Below are positions 1-8,619 of a stretch of DNA of 22,484 bases, piece after piece. The translations under genes and the position numbers were made by a program. Position 1 is the first letter of the stretch, and the number at the start of each line of letters is the position of its first letter. The notes under the pieces are model-generated. The model was given only the letters and a program-made list of their open reading frames with translations. It was not told where the DNA came from and did not search any database. Source of the stretch: Zoopage sp. CT-All (Eukaryota > Zoopagomycota > Zoopagomycetes > Zoopagales > Zoopagaceae); NCBI GenBank assembly GCA_004114245.1, contig QZWS01000138.1, positions 1 through 22,484 of the forward strand, given 5' to 3'.

Positions 1-1003
1 TGCTGTGTGGGAGAAAATTCGATGATATCACGACCGATTTGTTGGCCAGGTAGTCAAGAAGAGATTTTAGGATAGAATTGAGTGTTGTAACACCACCATT
101 TATGAGCTTCCGAGCGGGATCAACATGCTGCTTAATGCCCGTTAAAACAAGCTTTGTGAGGACAGCAGATATGGCATATCGAACGTGTCTGCCATCGGTT
201 TTGTGAAGTGACTCAATATGCTGGCGCATATCAACAAGCATATTGAGTGCGCGTTCGGACCACCCATCGTCCAGGTTAATGGTGCCAAACAGTTGAGTCG
301 ATGCACGCTCAGTAAATCCTGTAAAAATGTCATTGGGCATCGGAGTTTTGATTGCTAATAATTGATCTTGCACGAGGAGAAATGCATACACAAGATCCTT
401 TGGCGGTAGCTGAATCCAGTCTGGTGTGAAGATTGAAACGTTGTCGTAAAGGAAAGCAAACAGGCAATTTGTGCGCGTAGTCAATTCAAACTTGAAGCAG
501 GACGGCAAACGAATGGGTTGAATTGCAAACTTGCGACTGGCGAGATCTTTTTTAAACTGGTCGCGCATGCTTAAGAGGGTGGTAGCCAACTCCCGGCGAT
601 AATTGGAAAGTTTGTCTGAGCTCTCATAAATAGATAATACATGATCAGCAGCAAAGTGCATGAGCTCTTCTAAACTGTTGGTCATCGTCGTGACAATTTT
701 GATACGTGTGATTTCATTGTCAGCGACTTCATGCACAGCCTTACTAGTTGGTCGAAGAGCAACCAGGGTTGTCGGTGGCAAGTAGTTGGCAGCCACACTC
801 TTTAAGATATCGTGGCCACCCTGGAGTTCAAAGAGATTGCCCGTTAATGAGTTATCCTTGGCAGTATGTGGGGGATGGGATGAACGAGAGATGGGGAGGG
901 GTGGTGGCTGAGGGATGGGAAGACGGCCGGATGCTGAACCGGATGTCACGACACAGCTCGCAAATGCCAGGGCAATAAGTGTGCAGGGTGCAATAGGAAG
1001 CAT
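1..1003 (-). CDS. Secreted protein of unknown family, N-terminal 334 residues (3' end off window)
   Basis: The frame is open without a stop from an ATG at 1003-1001 to the left edge, so the gene continues outside the window. The first ~25 residues (MLPIAPCTLIALAFASCVVT...) form a typical signal peptide, followed by a short Pro/Ser-rich linker (LPIPQPPPLPIS) and then a mainly helical, Leu-rich body with no metal or catalytic motif that I recognise. From about residue 230 onward it aligns collinearly with the protein encoded at 21650-22484: shared blocks are QL.G.IN..DGWS, HVD..RKL..GGV.TL and VISSNFL, about 45% identity over ~104 residues by hand count. Joining the coverage of the two copies suggests a full length near 500 residues. 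The coding sequence is visibly richer in A/T than the right-hand copy. Function is unknown; secretion is inferred from the signal peptide only. Confidence 0.8.
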   Translation of the reverse strand, partial: MLPIAPCTLIALAFASCVVTSGSASGRLPIPQPPPLPISRSSHPPHTAKDNSLTGNLFELQGGHDILKSVAANYLPPTTLVALRPTSKAVHEVADNEITRIKIVTTMTNSLEELMHFAADHVLSIYESSDKLSNYRRELATTLLSMRDQFKKDLASRKFAIQPIRLPSCFKFELTTRTNCLFAFLYDNVSIFTPDWIQLPPKDLVYAFLLVQDQLLAIKTPMPNDIFTGFTERASTQLFGTINLDDGWSERALNMLVDMRQHIESLHKTDGRHVRYAISAVLTKLVLTGIKQHVDPARKLINGGVTTLNSILKSLLDYLANKSVVISSNFLPHS

Positions 1004-1704
1004 CTTTGTTTTTGTGTTGATTGTGCGCAGGTTGGGATGTCCAGGTGCAGATGAGGCAATTGATCAGGAGCACCACGTGGCGCTCCACAAGAAAGAAGAG
1101 TGGTGAACATAATTGCATTGCTTTGTGTAACATTGCTTGCCTTGTTGTCCCGTGGGCTAATTGACGCGTTGCTATTAGAAAGAGGAGCTCTTTGCTGTGC
1201 CATATAGGCTGCTTGGAAGAGCCATGTGGCTCTCTGCATGAAACCTCTCCCTGCTCAAACTAGAATCTAGAAATGCATTATCTTAGCCCAAGGACCTCAT
1301 ACTTGCCTGCTGTTTGTCAGCATAGTGTTGTTAACATAGTTCCCAGTGCTAGGCTCTACTCCTCCAATACACAGAATGCAGATATGCTTGAAAAAATACC
1401 AGAAGTGCCTTAAACACAACCCTTGCTTGTTCCGAACTGGGCAAGTAGTTCAAGCCATACATTCACCATAGCCATTAACATGTACCAGATGCACTAGTAT
1501 TGGTTATATTGATTCATCATTGAAGCCTTAGAGATATAGGAGAGATGCAAAAGGGGAATGATAGTAATGTGTATCCACTATATTAGGAGAAGGAATGATA
1601 AGCTGCATGCTGATGAGGATACAGGGCAACTAGGTAAGACAAGATAACTCAGTCGACACGTGGTATATGGCCTAGATAGCAGCCCATCGATCCCCGGCCA
1701 CACC
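1004..1704. other. Intergenic region between the secreted-family gene and COX11
   Basis: About 700 bp lying between two divergently transcribed genes, so it must hold both promoters. It is A/T-richer than the flanking genes. It contains a CACGTG E-box-like palindrome at 1074-1079, 71 bp upstream of the ATG at 1003. Open frames here are short, lack a convincing start or composition, and match nothing I know. I see no RNA gene. Confidence 0.6.
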
Positions 1705-2526
1705 ATGCTTGCAGCACGACTAGCCACCCACCATGTCCCGCGACGATCCCTCCCACCGCCCCCGCGCCTCCCTCCAATAGCCTCTGCGTTCCGCTGCCTA
1801 AGCCACTCGACGCGGGCGGGGCTCCCTGCGATATCTCCGCGCAGGACGCTCACATCTTCCTCCCATAGCCAATCGCCGCGTTACCGCAGCAGCAACGCCT
1901 CGGGCCTCCTTTACACCGCCTCCGCCATCCTCCTCACCCTCGGCATGTCGTATGCCGCCGTCCCGCTCTACCGCATCTTTTGCTCCGCCACCGGCATCGG
2001 CGGCACCCCCCAAATCGCGTCCTCGGCCGCCAACGGCGCCTCCAGCACCGACCCCGATGGGAAATTCCACCGCGATCGCCTCGTCCCTCGAGGCGAAAAA
2101 CGCTACCGCGTCACGTTCCAGTCCTCCACGTCCCCGGCCCTGCGCTGGTCGTTCCGGCCGTCGCAGCACCACGTTGATGTGTTGCCCGGCGAGACGGCGC
2201 TGGCGTTTTATCGTGCACGAAACGTCTCGGACCAGGATGTGGTCGGCGTGGCAACCTACAACGTGATGCCGGCAAAGGCGGGCATATATTTCAACAAGAT
2301 TCAGTGCTTTTGCTTCGAGGAGCAGTGGCTCAAGGCCGGCGAGGAGGTCGACATGCCCGTGTTTTTCTTCCTTGATTCAGACATCGACGACGACCCGGCG
2401 ATGTGGGATGTGGACGAAGTGGTCCTGGCATACACCTTCTTCAAGGCATCGGGCAGCGTACCAGTGATGCAGGCGGTGACAGCGACGGCAACGGCAACGG
2501 CAACGTCAAATCCAGCCGCCCCCTAA
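1705..2526 (+). CDS. COX11: Cytochrome c oxidase assembly protein COX11, mitochondrial
   Basis: COX11 is the inner-membrane copper chaperone that delivers copper to the CuB site of cytochrome oxidase subunit 1. The 273-residue protein starts with an Arg/Ser-rich, acid-poor mitochondrial presequence (~1-60), then one membrane span (~66-86), then the conserved membrane-proximal Cys93 in YRIFCSATG and the intermembrane-space immunoglobulin-like domain. The family's copper-binding CFC motif is at residues 201-203 (KIQCFCFEEQW). Length is usual for the family. The start is the ATG at 1705; the frame remains open further upstream, but only with a GTG, and the presequence fits the ATG. The C-terminus ends in a low-complexity Thr-Ala run (TATATATATS). 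It converges on the chitin synthase gene with 69 bp between stop codons. Confidence 0.93.
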   Translation: MLAARLATHHVPRRSLPPPPRLPPIASAFRCLSHSTRAGLPAISPRRTLTSSSHSQSPRYRSSNASGLLYTASAILLTLGMSYAAVPLYRIFCSATGIGGTPQIASSAANGASSTDPDGKFHRDRLVPRGEKRYRVTFQSSTSPALRWSFRPSQHHVDVLPGETALAFYRARNVSDQDVVGVATYNVMPAKAGIYFNKIQCFCFEEQWLKAGEEVDMPVFFFLDSDIDDDPAMWDVDEVVLAYTFFKASGSVPVMQAVTATATATATSNPAAP

Positions 2527-2595
2527 TGTACACTTCAACGCTGTATTAGAATGTGCCCATGGAACAGCCTCCCGTCCTTCCACACTCACTGCATC

Positions 2596-5500
2596 TCACC
2601 GACCCAACTGAGATCGCTTGTATCCATCGCCTCCAGATCGTGGCAGTGTCCGTCCGCCAGCGCCTCCTGCCGTGCTGCTCCCAACATCCGAGCTGGACTC
2701 GCCCATATTCTGCGGAGAATATGCTGACGGCGACGGCGGCTTGGGCACCATGGATATCCCTTGCTCCGAACCACCGCTGCCCATAATTGGCGGCGGAAGA
2801 GCAAACACCCCTTGCGGAGTGGAAATAATCGTGGACCCGCGGAGTGCTGCAAGCGACGGATTTACGGTTTCGTACTCGGCCACCACCGATGCCAACGTTG
2901 ACGGCGCTGCATACCCGATTTCCGACACAACAGCATCCGGCCCTTCCACGCTATTGCTCTGCGACGTGTCCGGCCCGGCAGTCTCGCTCTCAAGGCTGTT
3001 GCGATGGCTGAGATGGATGCTGCCTGCGGCAAAGGGATTGTCGTTGGCACTGCTAAAGCCCATGCCGAGCTGTGGCAGCGTGTAGGCAGTTGCGCCCGCC
3101 GCCATCTCCGTGGTGAGCAAGGCCATGGCCTTCTTGCGCTTGTCGCGCTCAAACTCGCACCAGCGCTTCATCGTGATATGGCTCGAGTCAAACTCGCCAT
3201 CCTTGTCGCCGTGGCCCTTGCCATCCTCGCCCTGCACAAGGCGGGTAGCCCCCCACGAAAAGTCATCGAAATGCCAAAAGGCATACACCGGTAATGCAAA
3301 ATTCCAGATCGGTAGTGAAAGCAGGTATATCAACATCCAGCCGACGTAGACAATTCGCCGGGTGGTCATGAGAATCAGGATCGCAGGCAGGCCGAGAATG
3401 GCCGCGAGCAAGACAAGCGGAATGACGGGGACTGGCGTGGTAAAGAAGGATATGATGACAAGGTAAATGGTGAAAGTGATGGCGGCGGGAAGGACAACGG
3501 TGCCGACTAGCTCCATGAAGATGACGAATTGCATGCTGAAGCAGAAAATGCCGCAGAGGTCGCGAAGCAGGACCAGCTCGAGCAAGTTATGCACCGTCGA
3601 ATTGATCCAACGACGACGCTGGGAGAGCAAAACTCGAAAGGTGTCGGGCACCACCGTCTTGCACACCGCCTGTGGCACGAATAACATCTTGCGTTTTGGG
3701 AACGTGCGCAACATGAGCGTCGACAGGTATCGATCCTCGCCAAGCAGAAGCAAGTTCTTCTTGTGCAGTGTGTCGACGACATTTTCCGCATAGTGTTCGA
3801 CAATGTCCGGGTTGGCGAGAATGGGAACCCAGTAGCCATTGGGACCCTTTGGCGCCTTGACACGATACATGCAGAAGCATCCCGGCAAGCATGTTACGCC
3901 GCCAAAAATGGACTCGAAAGCCTTGTTCAAATGATGCGAAATATAGTACTCGAACACTAGCATAGGCCGATCAGTTATATGTAGAATCAGGGACTGCCAC
4001 CCACCCTGGATCATCGTCACCCAGCTTTGTGATTTGTTTGCAATCTTGGTTTCGCCGCACAGTCCCATGACGAGCGGGTCGCGCATAAACACTGATACCA
4101 TTCGTGTGACGGCATCCGGAAACACCTTGGTGTCGGCGTCCACCATCAGCACAATTTCAAAGACATCGGGCGGCACGCCAGACAAGTTCCAAATGGCGTT
4201 GAAGAACTCGTACTCGAGCTCCGTCATGCGCTCGTCAAACATGACGCGCTGCAGGAAGGACATGAGGATGATCTGCGAGTCACGCTTGCCGCGATTCCCT
4301 GCCTTGGGCTTGCCTTGCTCTTCTGGCCCACCACATTTGACGATGGTAATCATGGGTACGCGCTGCTGACGCTCAGTGGGCACGGCAGCATCGTCATACT
4401 TGTAGTATCCAGCATACACCTTGGCCTTGTTGTGGCGCTTAGTGCCGTCGGCAATTGCAACGTACGAGTGCGCCTCGACGAGTTCCGGAGGAATCAAAAA
4501 ATCTCGCATCATGCTGATGCAGATGTCTGGCGTAGACATCTCGTTTCCATGGCCAACGATCATACCGTCCGCAATGACAAGCAGGAGCTTATGGGTCGAT
4601 GGATAGTCGCTGAGCGCGAGCGAATCGAGAGTCGTGCGTAGACCCTCAACACCCTCCGAGTAGCAGGTGACGACCATGAAAGTGTGAGCGAGCGGAAAAT
4701 CAAAGGGGTTGCGAGAGGTGTTCAGCGCAGTGGAGACGTTGACGGCGTTGGTGATGAGCGAAGACATGCGGGAGCCGACGGGGAGCTGCGTGACGGCAGG
4801 GGGCAGCTCAAGGAAGGCGCTGCTGCGCGCCATGTTCATTTCGCTCGGCATGCTCAGCATGTCCTGTGCACGGGGGGTGCCGGGACGCGACAGCGACATT
4901 TGCGGGTACGGATCAAGCGGCGTCGTGTATCCACCGCCCAATGGGTCGGCGCTGTTCCAATGAGGCGAATTCGTGACAGAGTTGCGAGATGAGGCGCGAC
5001 TGCGAGCGCTGCCGCCTCCTGCAAGATTCGCGGCCAGTATTTGCCCAGGCAGCTGCAGATCATCAAACATGGACACTGTGCGAGCGTTTGCGCCGTGACG
5101 ACCACCGGGCTCGTCGCCGGGCAACGGCATTGTGAACCGGCTCGAAGTGGGCAGAAACGACTTGGTGCGATTCTTTGCCGACATGACGGAGCCAGGACCG
5201 CCAGACGTCCCGGGTCGAGCCCGCGGCATGCCATTCATGATATCCTCGGACCATGCTTCGATCGCTTCGGCGCGCTGCTGGCGCTCGCGCAGAGTTGTCT
5301 CGCGCACTGTGCCCAGTTTCCAGGAGAGCACCCAGCCAAAGAGCACAGCCAAAAAGAACTTTATCATGACCACGGCGACAATGACGAAAAGCGAGACGTA
5401 GAGGACCATGTTGGAGATGATGCAGCCGACCGAGTTAAACTCGATGTAGCCGATCTTTAGGGTGTCGAGCATGCACTGGCCAGCAGCTTTGAATGCGGCG

Positions 5501-6849
5501 GTCGAGGACAGCTTGAGGGAGGCATCTTTGCCGCGGTAGTCGGTGTTGTTGGCGAAGAACATGATCTCGGGCGGAATGGTGACGAATGGCACGAACCAGA
5601 GCATGCGGTTCATGTCGAGCACAGAGCCATCGTAGACGATGAAGTTGTTCTTTTTGTTGTCGCGCAGCTCGTCCCAGTCGTAGTAAAGATCGCCTACATA
5701 TTTGAGACGGGAAACGGCGCGGCGGGCGGTGGCCGTATCGTGACAACCCCAGCGCGCCATGTTGTCATATGGATTTGGGGTGGACCAGGCATCGACGTTT
5801 GAGCACGGAAAGTAGTTGTACACGCCCCCGTTGGCATCTCCCTGGCCCTCATTTGGAATGATGACATCCTTGCAGTGGGAGTTGAGCAGCTGGAAGCGGA
5901 AGGAGAGATCCTTGCCGCCGCCATTGGTGGGCTCGGCGCGCAAGTCCTGGTTAGTGATGCCTGTGACGAGCGGGTGCTTGTACGCGGCAATGTTGTATAG
6001 CTTGCCGTGGATGGCAACATAGTCACGGTCGAGGAAGGGACCGCCCTTGATGCGGTTGCCCTGGATGCCGCACAGGACCTGTTGAAAGCCAAAGGTGAGG
6101 AAGCCAACGGCGGCGCACATGAGAATGATGATGGTGACGAGGGCGACTTTCTCGCGCCATGCCTGCTGCATTCCGGGCAACGGCATTCCAGCGCGGCGGA
6201 GGGCAGAAGCGGGCACGTAGCAGGTGACGCATTTGGAGAAGAGCGTCCAAGCCGACTGCCGCGGCTTCTTGTCCTTACTGCCGCCCAGCTTTGACACCCG
6301 CTTCGATGCCTTTTCCTTGTCCGCGTCTTTTTTGGCAACGGTGGTGCGACGCCGCAGCACATCCGCGTGGGAGGACGAGGTTGCGGCGGCGTCGTCCGCG
6401 GCGCCCTCGCCGCCGGTGGCAGTCGTGCCGCCCAGCCGCCGCGACCGAGCGGCCGCATGCATCGCGGCGGCCCGATTCGCAGTGTAGTAGTAGGGCGAGT
6501 TTGGATCCTGGGCAATCCGGGACCGCTCTGGCCGCACCAAGGTGCGCTGCCGCGCCGGCAGCCTCTTTACAGCGCCACCGTCTTCGAGCGCCCGCGGCTG
6601 ATTAGGTAGGTCTGGCACCACGTCGGCCTCCTCCACGCCCTGCTCGGCCCCGGGAGCGGTGCGACGAGCGGACACGGAGCGGATGAGACGACCGGCGAGC
6701 GAGTCCTGCGAGGAATGGTCGGGGTCGTGCCGGGTGCGGTGGTGCGCTGTCGGCGCGGAGATGTCGTCGTCGTCGGGAATGTTTGGGCCGCGGATGTCGC
6801 GGGTGGGTGGGGAGGGGGGCGAGTGCGGCGGAGAATCGGCAGGCGCCAT
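2596..6849 (-). CDS. Chitin synthase, class IV (Chs3-like), family GT2
   Basis: Transfers GlcNAc from UDP-GlcNAc to growing chitin at the plasma membrane. The 1417-residue protein has a basic, Ser/Pro-rich cytosolic N-terminus (1-230), a membrane span (~235-258), a cytochrome-b5-like stretch (DYVAIHGKLYNIAAY, ~275-292), a second hydrophobic region (~480-510), and the GT2 catalytic domain. Catalytic landmarks are LVIADG (~760), VDADTKVFPD (~900), GEDRYLS (~1036) and QRRRWINSTVHN (~1076). Several C-terminal spans follow, ending at FDDFSWGATR, then a ~200-residue Ser/Gly-rich tail. No myosin motor is present, which separates it from classes V/VII, and the motif wording is that of yeast Chs3. The start ATG at 6849 lies at the first Met of the frame. 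It is one uninterrupted frame without introns. It is divergent from the secreted chitin-binding gene at 7840. Confidence 0.95.
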   Translation of the reverse strand: MAPADSPPHSPPSPPTRDIRGPNIPDDDDISAPTAHHRTRHDPDHSSQDSLAGRLIRSVSARRTAPGAEQGVEEADVVPDLPNQPRALEDGGAVKRLPARQRTLVRPERSRIAQDPNSPYYYTANRAAAMHAAARSRRLGGTTATGGEGAADDAAATSSSHADVLRRRTTVAKKDADKEKASKRVSKLGGSKDKKPRQSAWTLFSKCVTCYVPASALRRAGMPLPGMQQAWREKVALVTIIILMCAAVGFLTFGFQQVLCGIQGNRIKGGPFLDRDYVAIHGKLYNIAAYKHPLVTGITNQDLRAEPTNGGGKDLSFRFQLLNSHCKDVIIPNEGQGDANGGVYNYFPCSNVDAWSTPNPYDNMARWGCHDTATARRAVSRLKYVGDLYYDWDELRDNKKNNFIVYDGSVLDMNRMLWFVPFVTIPPEIMFFANNTDYRGKDASLKLSSTAAFKAAGQCMLDTLKIGYIEFNSVGCIISNMVLYVSLFVIVAVVMIKFFLAVLFGWVLSWKLGTVRETTLRERQQRAEAIEAWSEDIMNGMPRARPGTSGGPGSVMSAKNRTKSFLPTSSRFTMPLPGDEPGGRHGANARTVSMFDDLQLPGQILAANLAGGGSARSRASSRNSVTNSPHWNSADPLGGGYTTPLDPYPQMSLSRPGTPRAQDMLSMPSEMNMARSSAFLELPPAVTQLPVGSRMSSLITNAVNVSTALNTSRNPFDFPLAHTFMVVTCYSEGVEGLRTTLDSLALSDYPSTHKLLLVIADGMIVGHGNEMSTPDICISMMRDFLIPPELVEAHSYVAIADGTKRHNKAKVYAGYYKYDDAAVPTERQQRVPMITIVKCGGPEEQGKPKAGNRGKRDSQIILMSFLQRVMFDERMTELEYEFFNAIWNLSGVPPDVFEIVLMVDADTKVFPDAVTRMVSVFMRDPLVMGLCGETKIANKSQSWVTMIQGGWQSLILHITDRPMLVFEYYISHHLNKAFESIFGGVTCLPGCFCMYRVKAPKGPNGYWVPILANPDIVEHYAENVVDTLHKKNLLLLGEDRYLSTLMLRTFPKRKMLFVPQAVCKTVVPDTFRVLLSQRRRWINSTVHNLLELVLLRDLCGIFCFSMQFVIFMELVGTVVLPAAITFTIYLVIISFFTTPVPVIPLVLLAAILGLPAILILMTTRRIVYVGWMLIYLLSLPIWNFALPVYAFWHFDDFSWGATRLVQGEDGKGHGDKDGEFDSSHITMKRWCEFERDKRKKAMALLTTEMAAGATAYTLPQLGMGFSSANDNPFAAGSIHLSHRNSLESETAGPDTSQSNSVEGPDAVVSEIGYAAPSTLASVVAEYETVNPSLAALRGSTIISTPQGVFALPPPIMGSGGSEQGISMVPKPPSPSAYSPQNMGESSSDVGSSTAGGAGGRTLPRSGGDGYKRSQLGR

Positions 6850-7839
6850 GGCGGCGGAAGAGGCGGGAGAAGGAGGAGAAGCGTCCTAGCACGATGAGCA
6901 TGGGACGATGGCAGCAGCGTCTGTCACCTCTAATTATGGAAGTACAGGCCGGGCGGCGCGGGCGTTGTCGATGAAGGCGATGAAGGCGATGGCGGCGAGC
7001 AAAGTCGAGCGGTCCAATTTTACATGCTCCGGATTTGGCCATGGGCAGCGACGAGGCCGGCGGAGACACGGCCATTGATTGCGCGAGTGCGTGGGTGCGC
7101 AGGTGTGCGGGTGTGCGGGCATGCTGGCTTGTTCTATGTCAGACTTGCCGGTCAGTCCCGGTGCTGCTCGGGCATGGGGGCTGGCTGCTCAACACACTGC
7201 AGGGGCACCTGATGTGCTCTCGTGATCAAGCATTGGGAGGCTAAATGGCATGTACAGTATAGGTTTGTCAACTTGGAGTAGCATTACGGTGGTAGAAATG
7301 GTCTATAAAATGGCACTATTTAAGGCTGTTTGGATGCTAAATAGATGGTTTGCACAAATGCATGCAGTATTTCATAATATCTCACTGTGTGCTCTTAATA
7401 CTCCAAGGTTTAAAGTACCATCCACTGCATCAACAGCCTTTTAGTACCCACATCATGGCAACTGCTGTCGCTGCCCTCAGATCTAAACCAACAGATACAT
7501 CTGCTCTGCTGACTCCAATGCCACAATCATCACATAGAATTGCAAAGCACAATGGCTGTTGGCCCAATCAACCAAGCCCCATTCCCTCTGCCAATCATGA
7601 CTATGCCAGTGTTTGTTGTGCCGAGCAAGCCACGACACCGCATGGCTGAAACTCAACCACGCGGTCCTTCACGTGGCGCTCGTTTCCATGCCCTTTTAAA
7701 CCCACGGCTCCCAGCCTGCCTCTCCTCATCACCCACCCGCCTCGTTCGCCCGAACACCTTCGACTCTCTTTGCCTTCCTCTCCCTTCGATACACTTTGCC
7801 CCCTTCCGATACACTTCCACTTCCCCTCTTCGATACACT
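6850..7839. promoter_or_regulatory. Divergent intergenic region between chitin synthase and chitin-binding protein
   Basis: About 990 bp upstream of both a minus-strand chitin synthase (start 6849) and a plus-strand secreted chitin-binding protein (start 7840). The first ~200 bp is GC-rich and Gly/Arg-codon-like; 7240-7640 is clearly A/T-richer. It contains TATAAAA at 7304-7310, a CACGTG palindrome at 7670-7675, TTTTAAA near 7694, and a pyrimidine-rich leader from ~7720 to the ATG. No protein-coding frame here looks real. Which boxes are used is inference. Confidence 0.5.
7788..7839 (+). repeat. Three copies of GATACACT in the leader of the chitin-binding gene
   Basis: The octamer GATACACT occurs at 7788-7795, 7808-7815 and 7832-7839, each preceded by a pyrimidine stretch ending TTC or TTCC. 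The last copy abuts the ATG at 7840. Spacing is 20 and 24 bp. It may be a small tandem duplication of the leader, or a protein-binding or RNA element; the sequence alone cannot tell. Confidence 0.6.
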
Positions 7840-8481
7840 ATGCACGCCGCCGCCATTCTCGCCGTTCTCGCCACCGCCTCTCTCGCTGCCGCCCAGGGAT
7901 TCCCGCCCGGTATCGCCCCCGGCATCGCCCCCGGCATCGTGCCCGTCGCCCATGGTCTCCCTGGCGGCCGCATGGGCGGATCCCGCTGTGGACCGGCTGC
8001 GAACGGCGCACTCTGCCCCCACCCCTCGCTCTGCTGCTCACCCTTTGGATGGTGTGGTGCCACTCCAATGCATTGCGGTGGCGGTGCTGGCCACGGCAGA
8101 GATGACCACCACGACAGAGATGACCACCACGACAGGGATGACCACCACGGCGGAGATGGGTATTATGAGGATGGCGACGATCACCATGGATCAGATCGTG
8201 GTGGGCGACACTCTTCCCATAGTGGCGGCTACCCTGAGATCGGCCACCATCGTCGTCCGGTGCACCACGACGGCGGGTACCCCGAGATCAACCACCATCG
8301 TCGTCCAATGCACCACGACGGTGGCTACCCCGAGATCGGTCACCATGGCGGAAGACATCTGGAAGTCCACCACTCCCGACATCCCATTCAACATCACGGC
8401 CCAGGATCGCAGTACGGGAGCGCCGGCCACTGGGCACCGTTGCATGCGACCACTGGCTATTTTGAATCGAGCGACTATTGA
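7840..8481 (+). CDS. Secreted chitin-binding (hevein/CBM18) protein with His/Asp-rich repeats
   Basis: A 213-residue protein. Residues 1-19 are a signal peptide (MHAAAILAVLATASLAAAQ). A short PGIA repeat (GIAPGIAPGIVP) precedes one type-1 chitin-binding domain at residues ~50-79, with the six-Cys pattern C-G...C....CCS..G.CG.....C of hevein-like modules. The remainder (~85-185) is almost entirely His, Asp, Gly and Arg: three DDHHDR units, then GGYPEI(G/N)HHRRP.HHD repeats. Such His/Asp density suggests divalent-metal binding, which is inference. The start at 7840 is the only ATG that places a signal peptide first; the frame extends upstream without support. It is divergent from the chitin synthase, consistent with a cell-wall role. 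No catalytic domain is visible, so it is not a chitinase. Confidence 0.85.
   Translation: MHAAAILAVLATASLAAAQGFPPGIAPGIAPGIVPVAHGLPGGRMGGSRCGPAANGALCPHPSLCCSPFGWCGATPMHCGGGAGHGRDDHHDRDDHHDRDDHHGGDGYYEDGDDHHGSDRGGRHSSHSGGYPEIGHHRRPVHHDGGYPEINHHRRPMHHDGGYPEIGHHGGRHLEVHHSRHPIQHHGPGSQYGSAGHWAPLHATTGYFESSDY
8101..8154 (+). repeat. 18-bp tandem repeat encoding DDHHDR
   Basis: Three near-identical copies of GATGACCACCACGACAGA at 8101-8118, 8119-8136 and 8137-8154. The third is diverged to ...CACGGCGGA. They lie inside the secreted chitin-binding gene and are multiples of 3, so copy-number change keeps the frame. Confidence 0.85.
8224..8346 (+). repeat. 48-bp tandem repeat encoding GGYPEI(G/N)HHRRP.HHD
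   Basis: Two full 16-residue units (8224-8271, 8272-8319) and a partial third (8320-8346) in the chitin-binding gene. Units differ at a few residues (G/N, V/M). Each unit carries four His residues. Confidence 0.85.
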
Positions 8482-8619
8482 GCACGTTGTTTCTCACGAA
8501 GCTTTGCATAAATGCATGTGGCGCTTGTTCACCGAGCAGCGCCTCCATTTTCCAGTTATCTCCGACCCACACCGCTGCCTGCTTCACGGCGCAGGAACAC
8601 GCTATTCACTGCTGCCCAT

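Noticed and set aside
852-1239. Short minus-strand frames of 93 and 97 codons
   Set aside because: They lie in other frames over the signal-peptide region of the 1-1003 gene and have no coding character.
1660-1704. Upstream extension of COX11
   Set aside because: It would need a GTG start; the ATG at 1705 gives a normal mitochondrial presequence.
7304-7310. TATAAAA as the promoter of the chitin-binding gene
   Set aside because: It is more than 500 bp from the ATG, further than usual; I list it only as content of the intergenic region.
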